The notes beneath the pieces are model-generated. The model did not search any database. It saw only the letters and a program-made list of their open reading frames with translations, and had not been told where the DNA came from. A program made the position numbers and the translations under genes. Below are positions 1 through 9,464 of a stretch of DNA of 33,815 nt, one piece after another (position 1 is the stretch's first letter; every line of letters begins with the position of its first letter). Origin of the DNA: Acidimicrobiales bacterium (GTDB lineage Bacteria > Actinomycetota > Acidimicrobiia > Acidimicrobiales > SHLQ01); assembly GCA_004282895.1 (NCBI GenBank), contig SHLQ01000011.1, forward strand, positions 1 to 33,815. The letters are read 5' to 3'.

Positions 1-848
1 AGATGGCGCAGGCGGCCGAGACGGTTGGATTCGACTCCGTGTGGTACGGCGATCATCTGATCTACGACCTGTCGGTCGGCGCCCGGGGTCCATGGGAAGC
101 TTGGACGACGTTGGCCGCAATCGCCGCCAGCACATCGACGATAGAACTTGGCCCACTCGTCGCGTCCACGAGCTTTCATGCGCCGGCCATGCTGGCCAAA
201 CAGGCCGCGACGGTCGATGCAATCTCGGAGGGCCGCCTGATCGTCGGACTCGGCGCGGGCTGGAACAAACGCGAATATGACGCCTTTGGCTTCGCGTACG
301 ACAAGCGGGTGAGCCGTTTCGCCGAAGCATTCACAATTGTCCGCACCCTCCTGACTGAGGGGGAAATCGACTTCCACGGTGACTACTACGACGCGGATCA
401 CTGCGTCCTCCATCCCCGGTCACCGCGTCCCGACGGTCCGCCCTTGATGATCGGTTCGATTGGTCCGCGCATGCTCGGCCTGACGCTTCCCCATGTGCAG
501 GCGTGGAACATGTGGTGGTCGAGCTATGGAAACACCGCTGGCGGTTTCGCGGCCGAGAAGTCTCGGGTTGACGAGCTGGCCGCCGCCGCCGGTCGATCGA
601 CCGGTGACGTGGACGCCACTGCAGCTGTCCTCGTTCGCCTGGACGGCGGGACTGGCAGGCAGATGGGGGACTACGACGCCGAAGCTCAGGCCGCACCGCT
701 CACCGGCAGCCCGGCTGAGCTCGCCGATCAGCTGCGCGAATTCGAGAACGCGGGGGCCGCGCACATTCAGCTCTGCGTCGACCCAATCACTCACGCGAGC
801 ATCGAGTGGCTGGGTGATGTGCTGGTGGAGTTTCGCCAGGAGGGTTAA
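1..848 (+). CDS. LLM-class (luciferase-like, probably F420-dependent) oxidoreductase, 5' partial
   Basis: The visible 281 residues start at an ATG at position 3, but the usual first beta strand and about 20 residues of the family are missing, so the gene probably begins upstream of the window. The opening AETVGFDSVWYGDHL pattern, the GRLIVGLGAGWNKREYDAFG stretch (about residues 77-96) and HGDYYDADHCVLHPRSP (about 125-140) are typical of bacterial luciferase-like monooxygenases, especially the actinobacterial F420-dependent branch. Such enzymes are TIM-barrel flavin or F420 oxidoreductases of the cytoplasm; the substrate cannot be inferred. The stop TAA (846-848) overlaps the stop of the convergent dehydrogenase gene in a shared TTAA. 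Family assignment is firm; cofactor choice (F420 versus FMN) is inference. Confidence 0.85.
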   Translation, partial: MAQAAETVGFDSVWYGDHLIYDLSVGARGPWEAWTTLAAIAASTSTIELGPLVASTSFHAPAMLAKQAATVDAISEGRLIVGLGAGWNKREYDAFGFAYDKRVSRFAEAFTIVRTLLTEGEIDFHGDYYDADHCVLHPRSPRPDGPPLMIGSIGPRMLGLTLPHVQAWNMWWSSYGNTAGGFAAEKSRVDELAAAAGRSTGDVDATAAVLVRLDGGTGRQMGDYDAEAQAAPLTGSPAELADQLREFENAGAAHIQLCVDPITHASIEWLGDVLVEFRQEG

Positions 849-3310
849 CTCCGAGGCCGTTCGTGGCCAGGATCGTAGACACCGTGGTCGTGACGCTGGG
901 CCGGACACGACTCGCCAAAGACATCGATCGTGAAGCCTGACGTCGTCGAGGCGAATTGCCCCTCCACGTAGCCAAGGCAGAGCCGCGAGCCGGTGCGGAA
1001 CCCCATGGAGGCCGACGTCACGAAGCCAACCGCTCGGCCATCCACTCGTATGGGCGCCGAGGGCGCGGGGTCTCCATTCGGGTCCGAAAGGCTCGAGGTG
1101 TCGATCGTCCACACGCCATACGACCACTCGGCTTCTTCTGTCGAGCGCTCAAACGCTGCCGCTCGACCGATGAAGTCTCCTTTGTCGAAATTCACAAAGC
1201 GTTGAATACCAGCGTCGAACGGGGTGTACTCCACGCCGAACTCGCTGCCCCAACCGTGGTAGCCCTTCTCGATGCGCATGGCGTTGAGTGCGTACGAGCC
1301 AAAGTCGCGAAGGCCGAGATCGACCCCGGCTTCCTGCAGGGAGTTGTACACGTCGCACACGTCCTCGTCGGCGAGGTGCAGCTCCCATCCCAGTTCACCG
1401 ACAAAGCTGACCCGCAGTGCCGTGGTGGAGCGACCGGCGACGCTGATGTCGCGAACCGACATCCATGGAGCCGCCTCCTTCGACAGGTCCGCATCGGTGA
1501 GTCGGCACAGCAGATCACGAGAGCGCGGGCCCATCACCATGAGCGTCGATGTTCGATTAGCACCGAACTGGAGCTGCACCGAGCCGTCGCCGGGCAGGTG
1601 ACGGGACAACCAGTCGAAGTCGCGTTCTCGGGCGGCGGTCGGCCCCAGCAAAAGGAATCGGTCCTCTTCGAGGCGCGCAATCGTGGCCTCGCTCCAGACG
1701 GTGCCGTTCGGCCGCAACATGTAGCCCAGTTGCACCCGTCCGAGGGCAGGGATCGTGCTACAGAACATGCCGTCGAGGAAACGCTCCGCGCCAGCACCGG
1801 ACACCTCAAACCGGGTGAATCCGCAATGGTCCATCACCCCGACGCGATCTCGCACCGCCAGACATTCCTGGGAGACGGCCTCATGCCAGTGTTCGTCGCG
1901 ATAGCTGAGCGTGTCGTGCGCGTACGGCTCCGAGCCAAACCAGAAGGCGCGCTCCCATCCAGCGATCTGCCCGAAGCGGGCGTTCTTCGCGCCGAGGGTC
2001 TGATACAGCGGGCTTTGTTGCACCGGACGAGCCGACTCCCAGATGCGGTGAGGGAACGGCTCGCCGTATTGATGTTCGTACAGTTCGCGGACGCGACTCC
2101 GGGTGTAGGTGTTGTGTCCGCTGCCGGTCATGGCCCAGTTGCCGAACCGCCTTGGGTCCCATGGCCACACGTCCCATTCGGTGTCGCCGGCGGTGATCAT
2201 CTCGGTCAGCACCTTGCCGATGGCGGCCGCGTGGGTGATGCCAATCTGCACGCCGACGGCTTGATAGAAGTTCCGGGTTCCGGCGGCTGGGCCCACCAAG
2301 GGATTGGCGTCGGGGGAGTAGGTGATCGGCCCGTTCACAAACTCGGCGATTCCGACCTCTCCGAGAAGTGGCACGTGCGCCATCGCCTGCTCCGCCACGG
2401 CAGCGATGTCGTCGGTGGAGTCCGCGAAGAGGGAGGCGTTGAACGTCGCTGGGGGTCCGTCGTCCCACACCGAGCGGCCCTCATGGCCGTAGTTGCCGAA
2501 CAGGAAGCGGTCCTGTTCCTGGCGAAGGTAGAACATGAGCTCCGGGTCGCGGACGAGCGGAAACGGCGAGGTCATTCCCGCGAGCTCGGCCACGGGGCCG
2601 GTGACCAGGTACTGATGTTCCAGAACGGCGAGAGGCGCCGCGACGTCAGCCATCGCCGAAATCTGCTCGCCGTAGAATCCCGCCGCGTTGATGATGATGT
2701 CGGCCGCGACGACGTAGGGCCCGTTCGGGCCGACGACGTGAACCTCCCACGAAGCACCCGTGTCGACGAGATCGACCACCTCGGTATGGCGGCGAACCTG
2801 CGCCCCTAGCGCCCTGGCTCGACGAGCGAAGCCGTGGGTGAGGCCACTCGGGTCAATGTCGCCTTCGTAGGGGTCCAGCAATCCGGCGATCACGGTTCCG
2901 TCGTCCTGCCAGAACGGGTGCATCTCCTCCATGTCCGCGGTCGAGATGATCTCAAGATCGAACCCGAGACCGGTGGCGACACCCATCAGATGATGGAAAT
3001 GGTCGATCCGACTCGTCGTGTGGCCGGGCCAGAACGCCTGCGTGTGGCGATACGTGATCGGGTCCTCAGGGTCTGCTGCGAGATCGGAGTAGAGCTTCCA
3101 CGCATAGTTGCCGGCGCGCTGACCGAGCCAGCTGTTCGAGAACGTCGGCACGTTGCCGGCTGCATGCCAGGTGGAGCCGGCGGTCAGTTCATGCTTCTCG
3201 ATGAGCACGGTGTCGGTTCGACCCGCCTCCGCGAGGTGCCACAGAACGGATGCACCCACGGCGCCGCCACCAATGATTGCGATGTCGAAGGATTCCTCGA
3301 CGGCGGTCAA
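845..3310 (-). CDS. Dimethylglycine/sarcosine dehydrogenase-like flavoprotein (DAO + GcvT domains)
   Basis: An 821-residue protein if started at the TTG at 3310-3308, which overlaps the upstream MttB-like stop as TTGA. Longer in-frame starts would only add sequence antisense-shifted to the MttB gene. A GGGAVGAS dinucleotide-binding motif lies at residues 14-21, and STWHAAGNV at about 46-54 carries His49, which corresponds to the histidine that covalently holds FAD in mammalian dimethylglycine dehydrogenase. The DAO domain spans roughly 8-370, an FAO_M-like linker 375-430, a GcvT aminomethyltransferase domain about 435-700 (with NFDKGDFIGRAA) and a GcvT C-terminal barrel at the end. The family oxidatively demethylates N-methylated amino acids and passes formaldehyde to tetrahydrofolate. 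Length and domain order match the family. Linkage to an MttB homolog suggests methylamine or betaine-type substrates; the exact one is unknown. Confidence 0.88.
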   Translation of the reverse strand: MTAVEESFDIAIIGGGAVGASVLWHLAEAGRTDTVLIEKHELTAGSTWHAAGNVPTFSNSWLGQRAGNYAWKLYSDLAADPEDPITYRHTQAFWPGHTTSRIDHFHHLMGVATGLGFDLEIISTADMEEMHPFWQDDGTVIAGLLDPYEGDIDPSGLTHGFARRARALGAQVRRHTEVVDLVDTGASWEVHVVGPNGPYVVAADIIINAAGFYGEQISAMADVAAPLAVLEHQYLVTGPVAELAGMTSPFPLVRDPELMFYLRQEQDRFLFGNYGHEGRSVWDDGPPATFNASLFADSTDDIAAVAEQAMAHVPLLGEVGIAEFVNGPITYSPDANPLVGPAAGTRNFYQAVGVQIGITHAAAIGKVLTEMITAGDTEWDVWPWDPRRFGNWAMTGSGHNTYTRSRVRELYEHQYGEPFPHRIWESARPVQQSPLYQTLGAKNARFGQIAGWERAFWFGSEPYAHDTLSYRDEHWHEAVSQECLAVRDRVGVMDHCGFTRFEVSGAGAERFLDGMFCSTIPALGRVQLGYMLRPNGTVWSEATIARLEEDRFLLLGPTAARERDFDWLSRHLPGDGSVQLQFGANRTSTLMVMGPRSRDLLCRLTDADLSKEAAPWMSVRDISVAGRSTTALRVSFVGELGWELHLADEDVCDVYNSLQEAGVDLGLRDFGSYALNAMRIEKGYHGWGSEFGVEYTPFDAGIQRFVNFDKGDFIGRAAAFERSTEEAEWSYGVWTIDTSSLSDPNGDPAPSAPIRVDGRAVGFVTSASMGFRTGSRLCLGYVEGQFASTTSGFTIDVFGESCPAQRHDHGVYDPGHERPRS

Positions 3311-4812
3311 CGGGGAACCTCGAGGTGGATGTCGAATCGTTCGCGTATCGCTCGTTCGTGTGCCTCGGGGAGATGGCCGGGGTTCCCTGCCTCCACGATC
3401 TCCTGAACCCGCGCCGATGCCTGGGCCCACAACTCGGGCGATCCGGCATCGACCCATTCGGCGACGGACGCGCGGTCGCCGATGGTCGGGTAGACGTACT
3501 CGCTGCGCAGCAGCTGAAGGGTCTGCTCGTGGCCAAGGAAGTGGCCGTCGCCCGTCACGACCGACTCGGTGACGGCGAGGTCCAGGTACTCGGGGCGAAC
3601 ATCCACTCCACGTACGGATCGCAGGATCGCGCCGCACATGTCGTCATCGATCACCAGGCTTTCGGGGCTGGCAACCATGATCGAGCCGAGCATGCCGACC
3701 GACAGCTGCACCATGTCGGCACCGGCGTGCGCGGCAAGGGCGACGGTGTACCCCTTCTCGTACCCCGCCTGATTGTCCTGGACCTTCGAATCGGTGATTC
3801 CTGCCGAGACGGCGTGGGGGATGTCGAGCGAACGGAGCAGCTGGGCTGCGGCGGCACTGGAGATGGCTGCCTCGCCGCTCCCGCCGGTCATGGCGCCGCT
3901 CCGGAGGTCAGACACAAACGGCATGAATGCGTGGATACACGGGTGGCCGGGGCGAATGGAGTCCACCAGGACGATGCCCGCGAGGATCTCCGCCAGGCCC
4001 TGCGCCAGCGCTCCGGCCAGCGACGCCGGGCTCGTCGCCCCCGCCTGGCCGGCGCTACAGGTCTGAATGATCATCCCGCGATCGATCGCCCGAGCGATGA
4101 TGTCGCATCCCTCGGACGCGAACCGCAACGGCGGCACGACGTGAACAACGACCGCCATCGAAAACGGCTGACGCGAGAACGCGCCCTCCCCACCGAGTGC
4201 CAAGTCGAACAAGTCCACGACCGGGTCGACATGTTCGGCCGTTGCGAAACTTACCCCGGTTGGTTTCGACGTCGCCGCAGTCGCCGCGAACGCGGTGTTG
4301 ATGTCTAGATCAAGGCTTGACTCCATGTCCCGTGCGACCAATGGCCGGAGCCCGTAGTGCACATGTGGGCTCTCATCGAGAACCCGCATCATCACCCACA
4401 GGTCCTGCAGTGTGGAGTCGCGGTAGCGGCCGGTTGTGGCATCGAGTGACTGGACGGCGGCACCACCCGTGCCGATGTGGACGGCGCCGCCTCCGATCGT
4501 GAGGCCATCATCCTCGACGAAGCCGGGCAACGACACTGAGGAAGGCGATCGCTCCAGAGCGGCTTCGACCATTGGACGCGGCATGGTGAGTCGGCCGTCG
4601 TCGCGTTGAGAGGCCCCCACCTCAATGAGCCGATCGAGGAACGGTGCGGGCGTGCCGGCCATGCCGATCGTCTCGAGGATGTTGAACGCGTGATCCACGA
4701 TGTCGTCGCGCTGGGTGGGTGTGAGCGGCGTGAGCGCGCCGCCGGCGGGTGGCTCGGATGTTCGAGAGGACGGCACACGGGATGATGTGTCGTTTCGGCT
4801 GCCGCGGCGCAT
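3307..4812 (-). CDS. MttB-family (non-pyrrolysine) corrinoid-dependent methyltransferase
   Basis: A 501-residue protein from ATG 4812 with the full-length MttB TIM-barrel pattern, including a glycine-rich segment around 107-118 (IGGGAVHIGTGG) and DSKVQDNQAGYEKG at about 341-354. The reading frame is uninterrupted, so there is no in-frame amber codon and hence no pyrrolysine; this is the MtgB-like branch. Known non-pyrrolysine members demethylate quaternary amines such as glycine betaine, proline betaine, carnitine or gamma-butyrobetaine and hand the methyl group to a corrinoid protein. It overlaps the DMGDH-like gene by TTGA, so the two are very likely co-translated. No corrinoid protein is adjacent; the only one in the window is at 13213-13857. 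The substrate is not predictable from sequence alone. Confidence 0.87.
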   Translation of the reverse strand: MRRGSRNDTSSRVPSSRTSEPPAGGALTPLTPTQRDDIVDHAFNILETIGMAGTPAPFLDRLIEVGASQRDDGRLTMPRPMVEAALERSPSSVSLPGFVEDDGLTIGGGAVHIGTGGAAVQSLDATTGRYRDSTLQDLWVMMRVLDESPHVHYGLRPLVARDMESSLDLDINTAFAATAATSKPTGVSFATAEHVDPVVDLFDLALGGEGAFSRQPFSMAVVVHVVPPLRFASEGCDIIARAIDRGMIIQTCSAGQAGATSPASLAGALAQGLAEILAGIVLVDSIRPGHPCIHAFMPFVSDLRSGAMTGGSGEAAISSAAAAQLLRSLDIPHAVSAGITDSKVQDNQAGYEKGYTVALAAHAGADMVQLSVGMLGSIMVASPESLVIDDDMCGAILRSVRGVDVRPEYLDLAVTESVVTGDGHFLGHEQTLQLLRSEYVYPTIGDRASVAEWVDAGSPELWAQASARVQEIVEAGNPGHLPEAHERAIRERFDIHLEVPR

Positions 4813-4877
4813 GCGTCATGATGCCAGATCGGTGGCGGTGCATTCGTTATCGCTGCCGGGGATCGGTCGAGGCTCAG

Positions 4878-4883
4878 TAGAAT
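4878..4883 (+). promoter_or_regulatory. Candidate -10 element for a leaderless copA transcript
   Basis: TAGAAT lies 6 bases before the GTG start of copA, which places the predicted +1 at or next to the first base of the start codon. There is no Shine-Dalgarno-like purine run in between. This is the arrangement of leaderless actinobacterial genes. No good -35 hexamer is visible, which is common for such promoters. Confidence 0.4.
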
Positions 4884-4889
4884 CGATGT

Positions 4890-7054
<2,165 letters not shown>

Positions 7055-7058
<4 letters not shown>

Positions 7059-7264
7059 GTTCAACAACCATCTTCAACGTCCCCGGCATGAGCTGCGAAC
7101 ACTGTGTGAGCGCGATCAATGGTGAGGTCGTCAACGTCGACGGAGTATCTGACGTCACGATCGATCTCGAGGCAAAGACCGTCGCCGTAACCGGGGGCGA
7201 CGACACCGCAATCATCGAGGCCATCGATGAGGCTGGGTATGACGTCGCAGGGACTGCCGTCTGA
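7055..7264 (+). CDS. copZ: Copper chaperone, heavy-metal-associated domain protein
   Basis: A 69-residue single HMA domain. GMSCEHC near residues 11-17 supplies the CxxC Cu(I) site, and the compact beta-alpha-beta-beta-alpha-beta length fits CopZ. The GTG start overlaps the copA stop as GTGA. An AGGAG motif at 7043-7047, inside the 3' end of copA, gives a suitable ribosome binding site. CopZ-type proteins carry Cu(I) to CopA. The next gene starts on the base after its stop, so transcription probably runs on into the PLP enzyme. Confidence 0.95.
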
Positions 7265-8413
7265 ATGGACCGCATGGGCCGTCGTCAGGGGACCGATGCA
7301 GCGACGCTGATGCGTCATTTTGGATCTGACCGGGATCTTCTTCCGCTGTGGATTGCCGAGCCCGAGATCGCACTTGCCGAACCCATCGTCGATGCGTTGC
7401 GTCGGCGCGCGGCCGACGGTTGGTATGGGTACGAGACCCGACCAGAACCGGTGATCGACGCGTACTGGGATTGGACACAGTCCCGGCATGGATTGGGTCC
7501 GTCAGGACTGCACACCAAGGTCAGCCCCAGCATCGGTACCTCTGTCGGAACGTTGATCGAACTGCTGACGGACCCCGGCGATGGGGTCATTCTTCAGTCC
7601 CCGGTGTTCACGGACTTCAAGACAATCATCGGGGCGGGAGGCCGCTCGGTTGTCAAAAACTCGTTGCTGGAATCCGATGGCGGCTACACCTTCGATTTGG
7701 AGGACCTCGCTGCCAAGGCGGCGGAGAGCCGGAATCGACTGCTCATCCTGTGCAGCCCCCACAACCCCGTGGGTCGGGTGTGGGCCGAGAGCGAACTACA
7801 CGACGTGGCGGCGATCTGCGCCGAGCACGACGTCTTCGTACTCGCCGACGAGATCCACGAGGACCTCGCATTGTCTCCCCATCGATTCGTGCCCTTCGGC
7901 ACTGCCGCCGCAGGGACTGACGTACGTTGGGCGTCGACGAATGGACCCATCAAGACGTTCGGTCTTGCCGGTGTATGTGACACGTTGTTGATCACTCCTG
8001 ACGACGAGGTCGCTGAGCGATTCCAAGACCGGAGCTCGCAGCTGCATCTGACGCGAAACAACGTGTTCGGCATCGAGGCGTTCGAGGTGGCGTACCGTCT
8101 GGGCGGCGACTGGCTGGACGAATTGCTTGTGCTCCTGGCCGCCAACGTGGAGGTGCTGCGATCGACGCTTCCTGCAGAGGTGAAGCTCATGCCGCTCGAG
8201 GGCACGTATCTGGCATGGTTGGATCTGCGCGAGCTCGGACTCGATGTCCCCGAGATCCCCCGGTGGTTGGCGGCGGAGGCCGGCATTGCCATCAGTCCCG
8301 GACATTGGTTCGGCCGTGAGGGCGCCGGCTTCGCCCGGATGACGATTGCGATGCCAACGGAGACGATTACCCAAGCGGCCACACAAATCCGCGACGCGGT
8401 CGCTCGTCGTTAG
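7265..8413 (+). CDS. PatB/MalY-type PLP-dependent C-S lyase or aminotransferase
   Basis: A 382-residue fold-type I PLP enzyme whose ATG immediately follows the copZ stop. The N-terminal LPLWIAEPEIALAEPIVDAL and GWYGYETRPEPVIDAYWDW segments are typical of the PatB/MalY cystathionine beta-lyase group. SPHNPVGRVW (about 162-171) and ADEIHEDL follow. Lys230 in PIKTFGLAG is the expected Schiff-base lysine; the usual preceding S-x-S-K is changed to N-G-P-I-K. FARMTIAMP near the C terminus retains the carboxylate-binding arginine. Known members split cystathionine or cysteine S-conjugates, and some are plain transaminases. Adjacency to a dipeptidase-fold protein makes a cysteine- or dipeptide-conjugate substrate plausible but unproven. 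Confidence 0.85.
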   Translation: MDRMGRRQGTDAATLMRHFGSDRDLLPLWIAEPEIALAEPIVDALRRRAADGWYGYETRPEPVIDAYWDWTQSRHGLGPSGLHTKVSPSIGTSVGTLIELLTDPGDGVILQSPVFTDFKTIIGAGGRSVVKNSLLESDGGYTFDLEDLAAKAAESRNRLLILCSPHNPVGRVWAESELHDVAAICAEHDVFVLADEIHEDLALSPHRFVPFGTAAAGTDVRWASTNGPIKTFGLAGVCDTLLITPDDEVAERFQDRSSQLHLTRNNVFGIEAFEVAYRLGGDWLDELLVLLAANVEVLRSTLPAEVKLMPLEGTYLAWLDLRELGLDVPEIPRWLAAEAGIAISPGHWFGREGAGFARMTIAMPTETITQAATQIRDAVARR

Positions 8414-8467
8414 TTCACAATCGGGTGGAGGGTCGCTTCGATCATGTCTCCGACCCCGGTTCGGTCG

Positions 8468-8473
8468 TAACTT
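8468..8473 (+). promoter_or_regulatory. Candidate -10 element for a leaderless M19-like transcript
   Basis: TAACTT (TANNNT pattern) ends 7 bases before the preferred ATG at 8481, in the short gap after the PLP enzyme gene. No Shine-Dalgarno sequence is seen before this ATG, which favours a leaderless internal promoter. An in-frame GTG at 8475 is an alternative start. Confidence 0.3.
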
Positions 8474-8480
8474 GGTGCCT

Positions 8481-9464
8481 ATGTACCGCATCGACTGCTT
8501 GCAGTTCGCCAACTGGTCTGAATCGATCTTTCGCGAGATGCGCGAGGGTGAGGTCGATGCGGTTCATGTGACCATCGTGTACCACGAGACGTTCCGTGAA
8601 ACCGTGGCCGAGATCTCCAAATGGAACCGATGGTTTGATCAGCATCGAGACCTGATCCTGCACGGCAAAACCGCAGCGGATGTCGATCGGGCTCGGGAGA
8701 CCAACCGAACCGCGATCTTCTTTGGTTTCCAGAATCCGTCGCCGATCGAAGCCGACATCGACCTCGTCGAGATCCTGCACACGCTTGGTGCACGGTTCAT
8801 GCAGCTCAGCTACAACAATCAGTCTCTGCTCGCGACCGGCTGTTACGAAACGGAAGACCCCGGCATCACCCGGATGGGCAGGGAAGTCATCAAAGAGATG
8901 AACCGGGTCGGACTCGTCGTGGACATGAGCCACTCCGCTGATCGTTCCACCATTGAGGCCGCGGAAGTGTCCGAACGGCCGATCGCCATCACCCACGCGA
9001 ACCCACACGTCTGGCATCCGGCTCTACGGAACAAACGGGACGACGTGATCCGAGCGGTCACGGACAACGGCGGAATGATGGGGTTCTCGCTCTACCCGCA
9101 TCACCTGAGAGACGGATCGGACTGCACGGTGGAGAGCTTCTGTCAGATGGTGGCGGACACGGCAGAGACGTACGGCGTCGAACACTTCGGAATCGGCAGC
9201 GACCTGTGCCAGGACCAACCCGACAGCATCGTGGAATGGATGCGGGTTGGGCGTTGGACGAAAGGTATCGACTATGGCGAGGGCTCCGCATCGGCTCCAG
9301 GCTTTCCGCCGCAGCCATCGTGGTTCGAATCCAACACGGACTTCGGCAACATCGAATCCGGACTCCGTGCGGTCGGTTTCGACGACCACGGAGTTGCTGC
9401 CGTGATGGGCGACAACTGGTATCGGTTCTTCGCCGAGAACTTCGGACCCAGGGAGACGCGGTAG
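8481..9464 (+). CDS. Peptidase M19 (membrane/renal dipeptidase)-like protein with altered metal site
   Basis: A 327-residue protein if started at ATG 8481; in-frame codons upstream overlap the previous gene and are not conserved in character. The amidohydrolase barrel of M19 is recognisable from FMQLSYNNQSLLATG (107-120), VVDMSHSADRSTIEA (147-160), AITHANPHVWHPALRNK (169-185) and the FGIGSDLCQD segment. The two barrel histidines (His151, His172) are kept. The N-terminal D-G-H-N-D zinc motif is replaced by DCLQF (5-9), and the bridging glutamate position (G-x-E-G) reads GFQN with Gln84. Either the chemistry uses fewer metals or the protein is a non-peptidase homolog. It sits between a C-S-lyase-like enzyme and two uncharacterised genes in one direction. 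Confidence 0.8.
   Translation: MYRIDCLQFANWSESIFREMREGEVDAVHVTIVYHETFRETVAEISKWNRWFDQHRDLILHGKTAADVDRARETNRTAIFFGFQNPSPIEADIDLVEILHTLGARFMQLSYNNQSLLATGCYETEDPGITRMGREVIKEMNRVGLVVDMSHSADRSTIEAAEVSERPIAITHANPHVWHPALRNKRDDVIRAVTDNGGMMGFSLYPHHLRDGSDCTVESFCQMVADTAETYGVEHFGIGSDLCQDQPDSIVEWMRVGRWTKGIDYGEGSASAPGFPPQPSWFESNTDFGNIESGLRAVGFDDHGVAAVMGDNWYRFFAENFGPRETR

Noticed and set aside
956-2809. Long plus-strand open frame (617 codons) opposite the dehydrogenase gene
   Set aside because: It is the antisense shadow of a well-supported flavoprotein; low-complexity R/H/V-rich composition and no recognisable domain.
3311-3637. In-frame N-terminal extension of the dimethylglycine-dehydrogenase-like protein (to 930 residues)
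   Set aside because: The extra 109 residues are arginine/proline-rich out-of-frame reading of the MttB-like gene; the Rossmann motif begins right after the TTG at 3310.
3277-4308. 343-codon plus-strand open frame opposite the MttB-like gene
   Set aside because: Antisense shadow in GC-rich DNA; no motif, while the minus strand encodes a full MttB-family protein.
3307-4812. Possible pyrrolysine codon in the MttB-like gene
   Set aside because: The frame has no internal TAG, so it is a non-pyrrolysine member.
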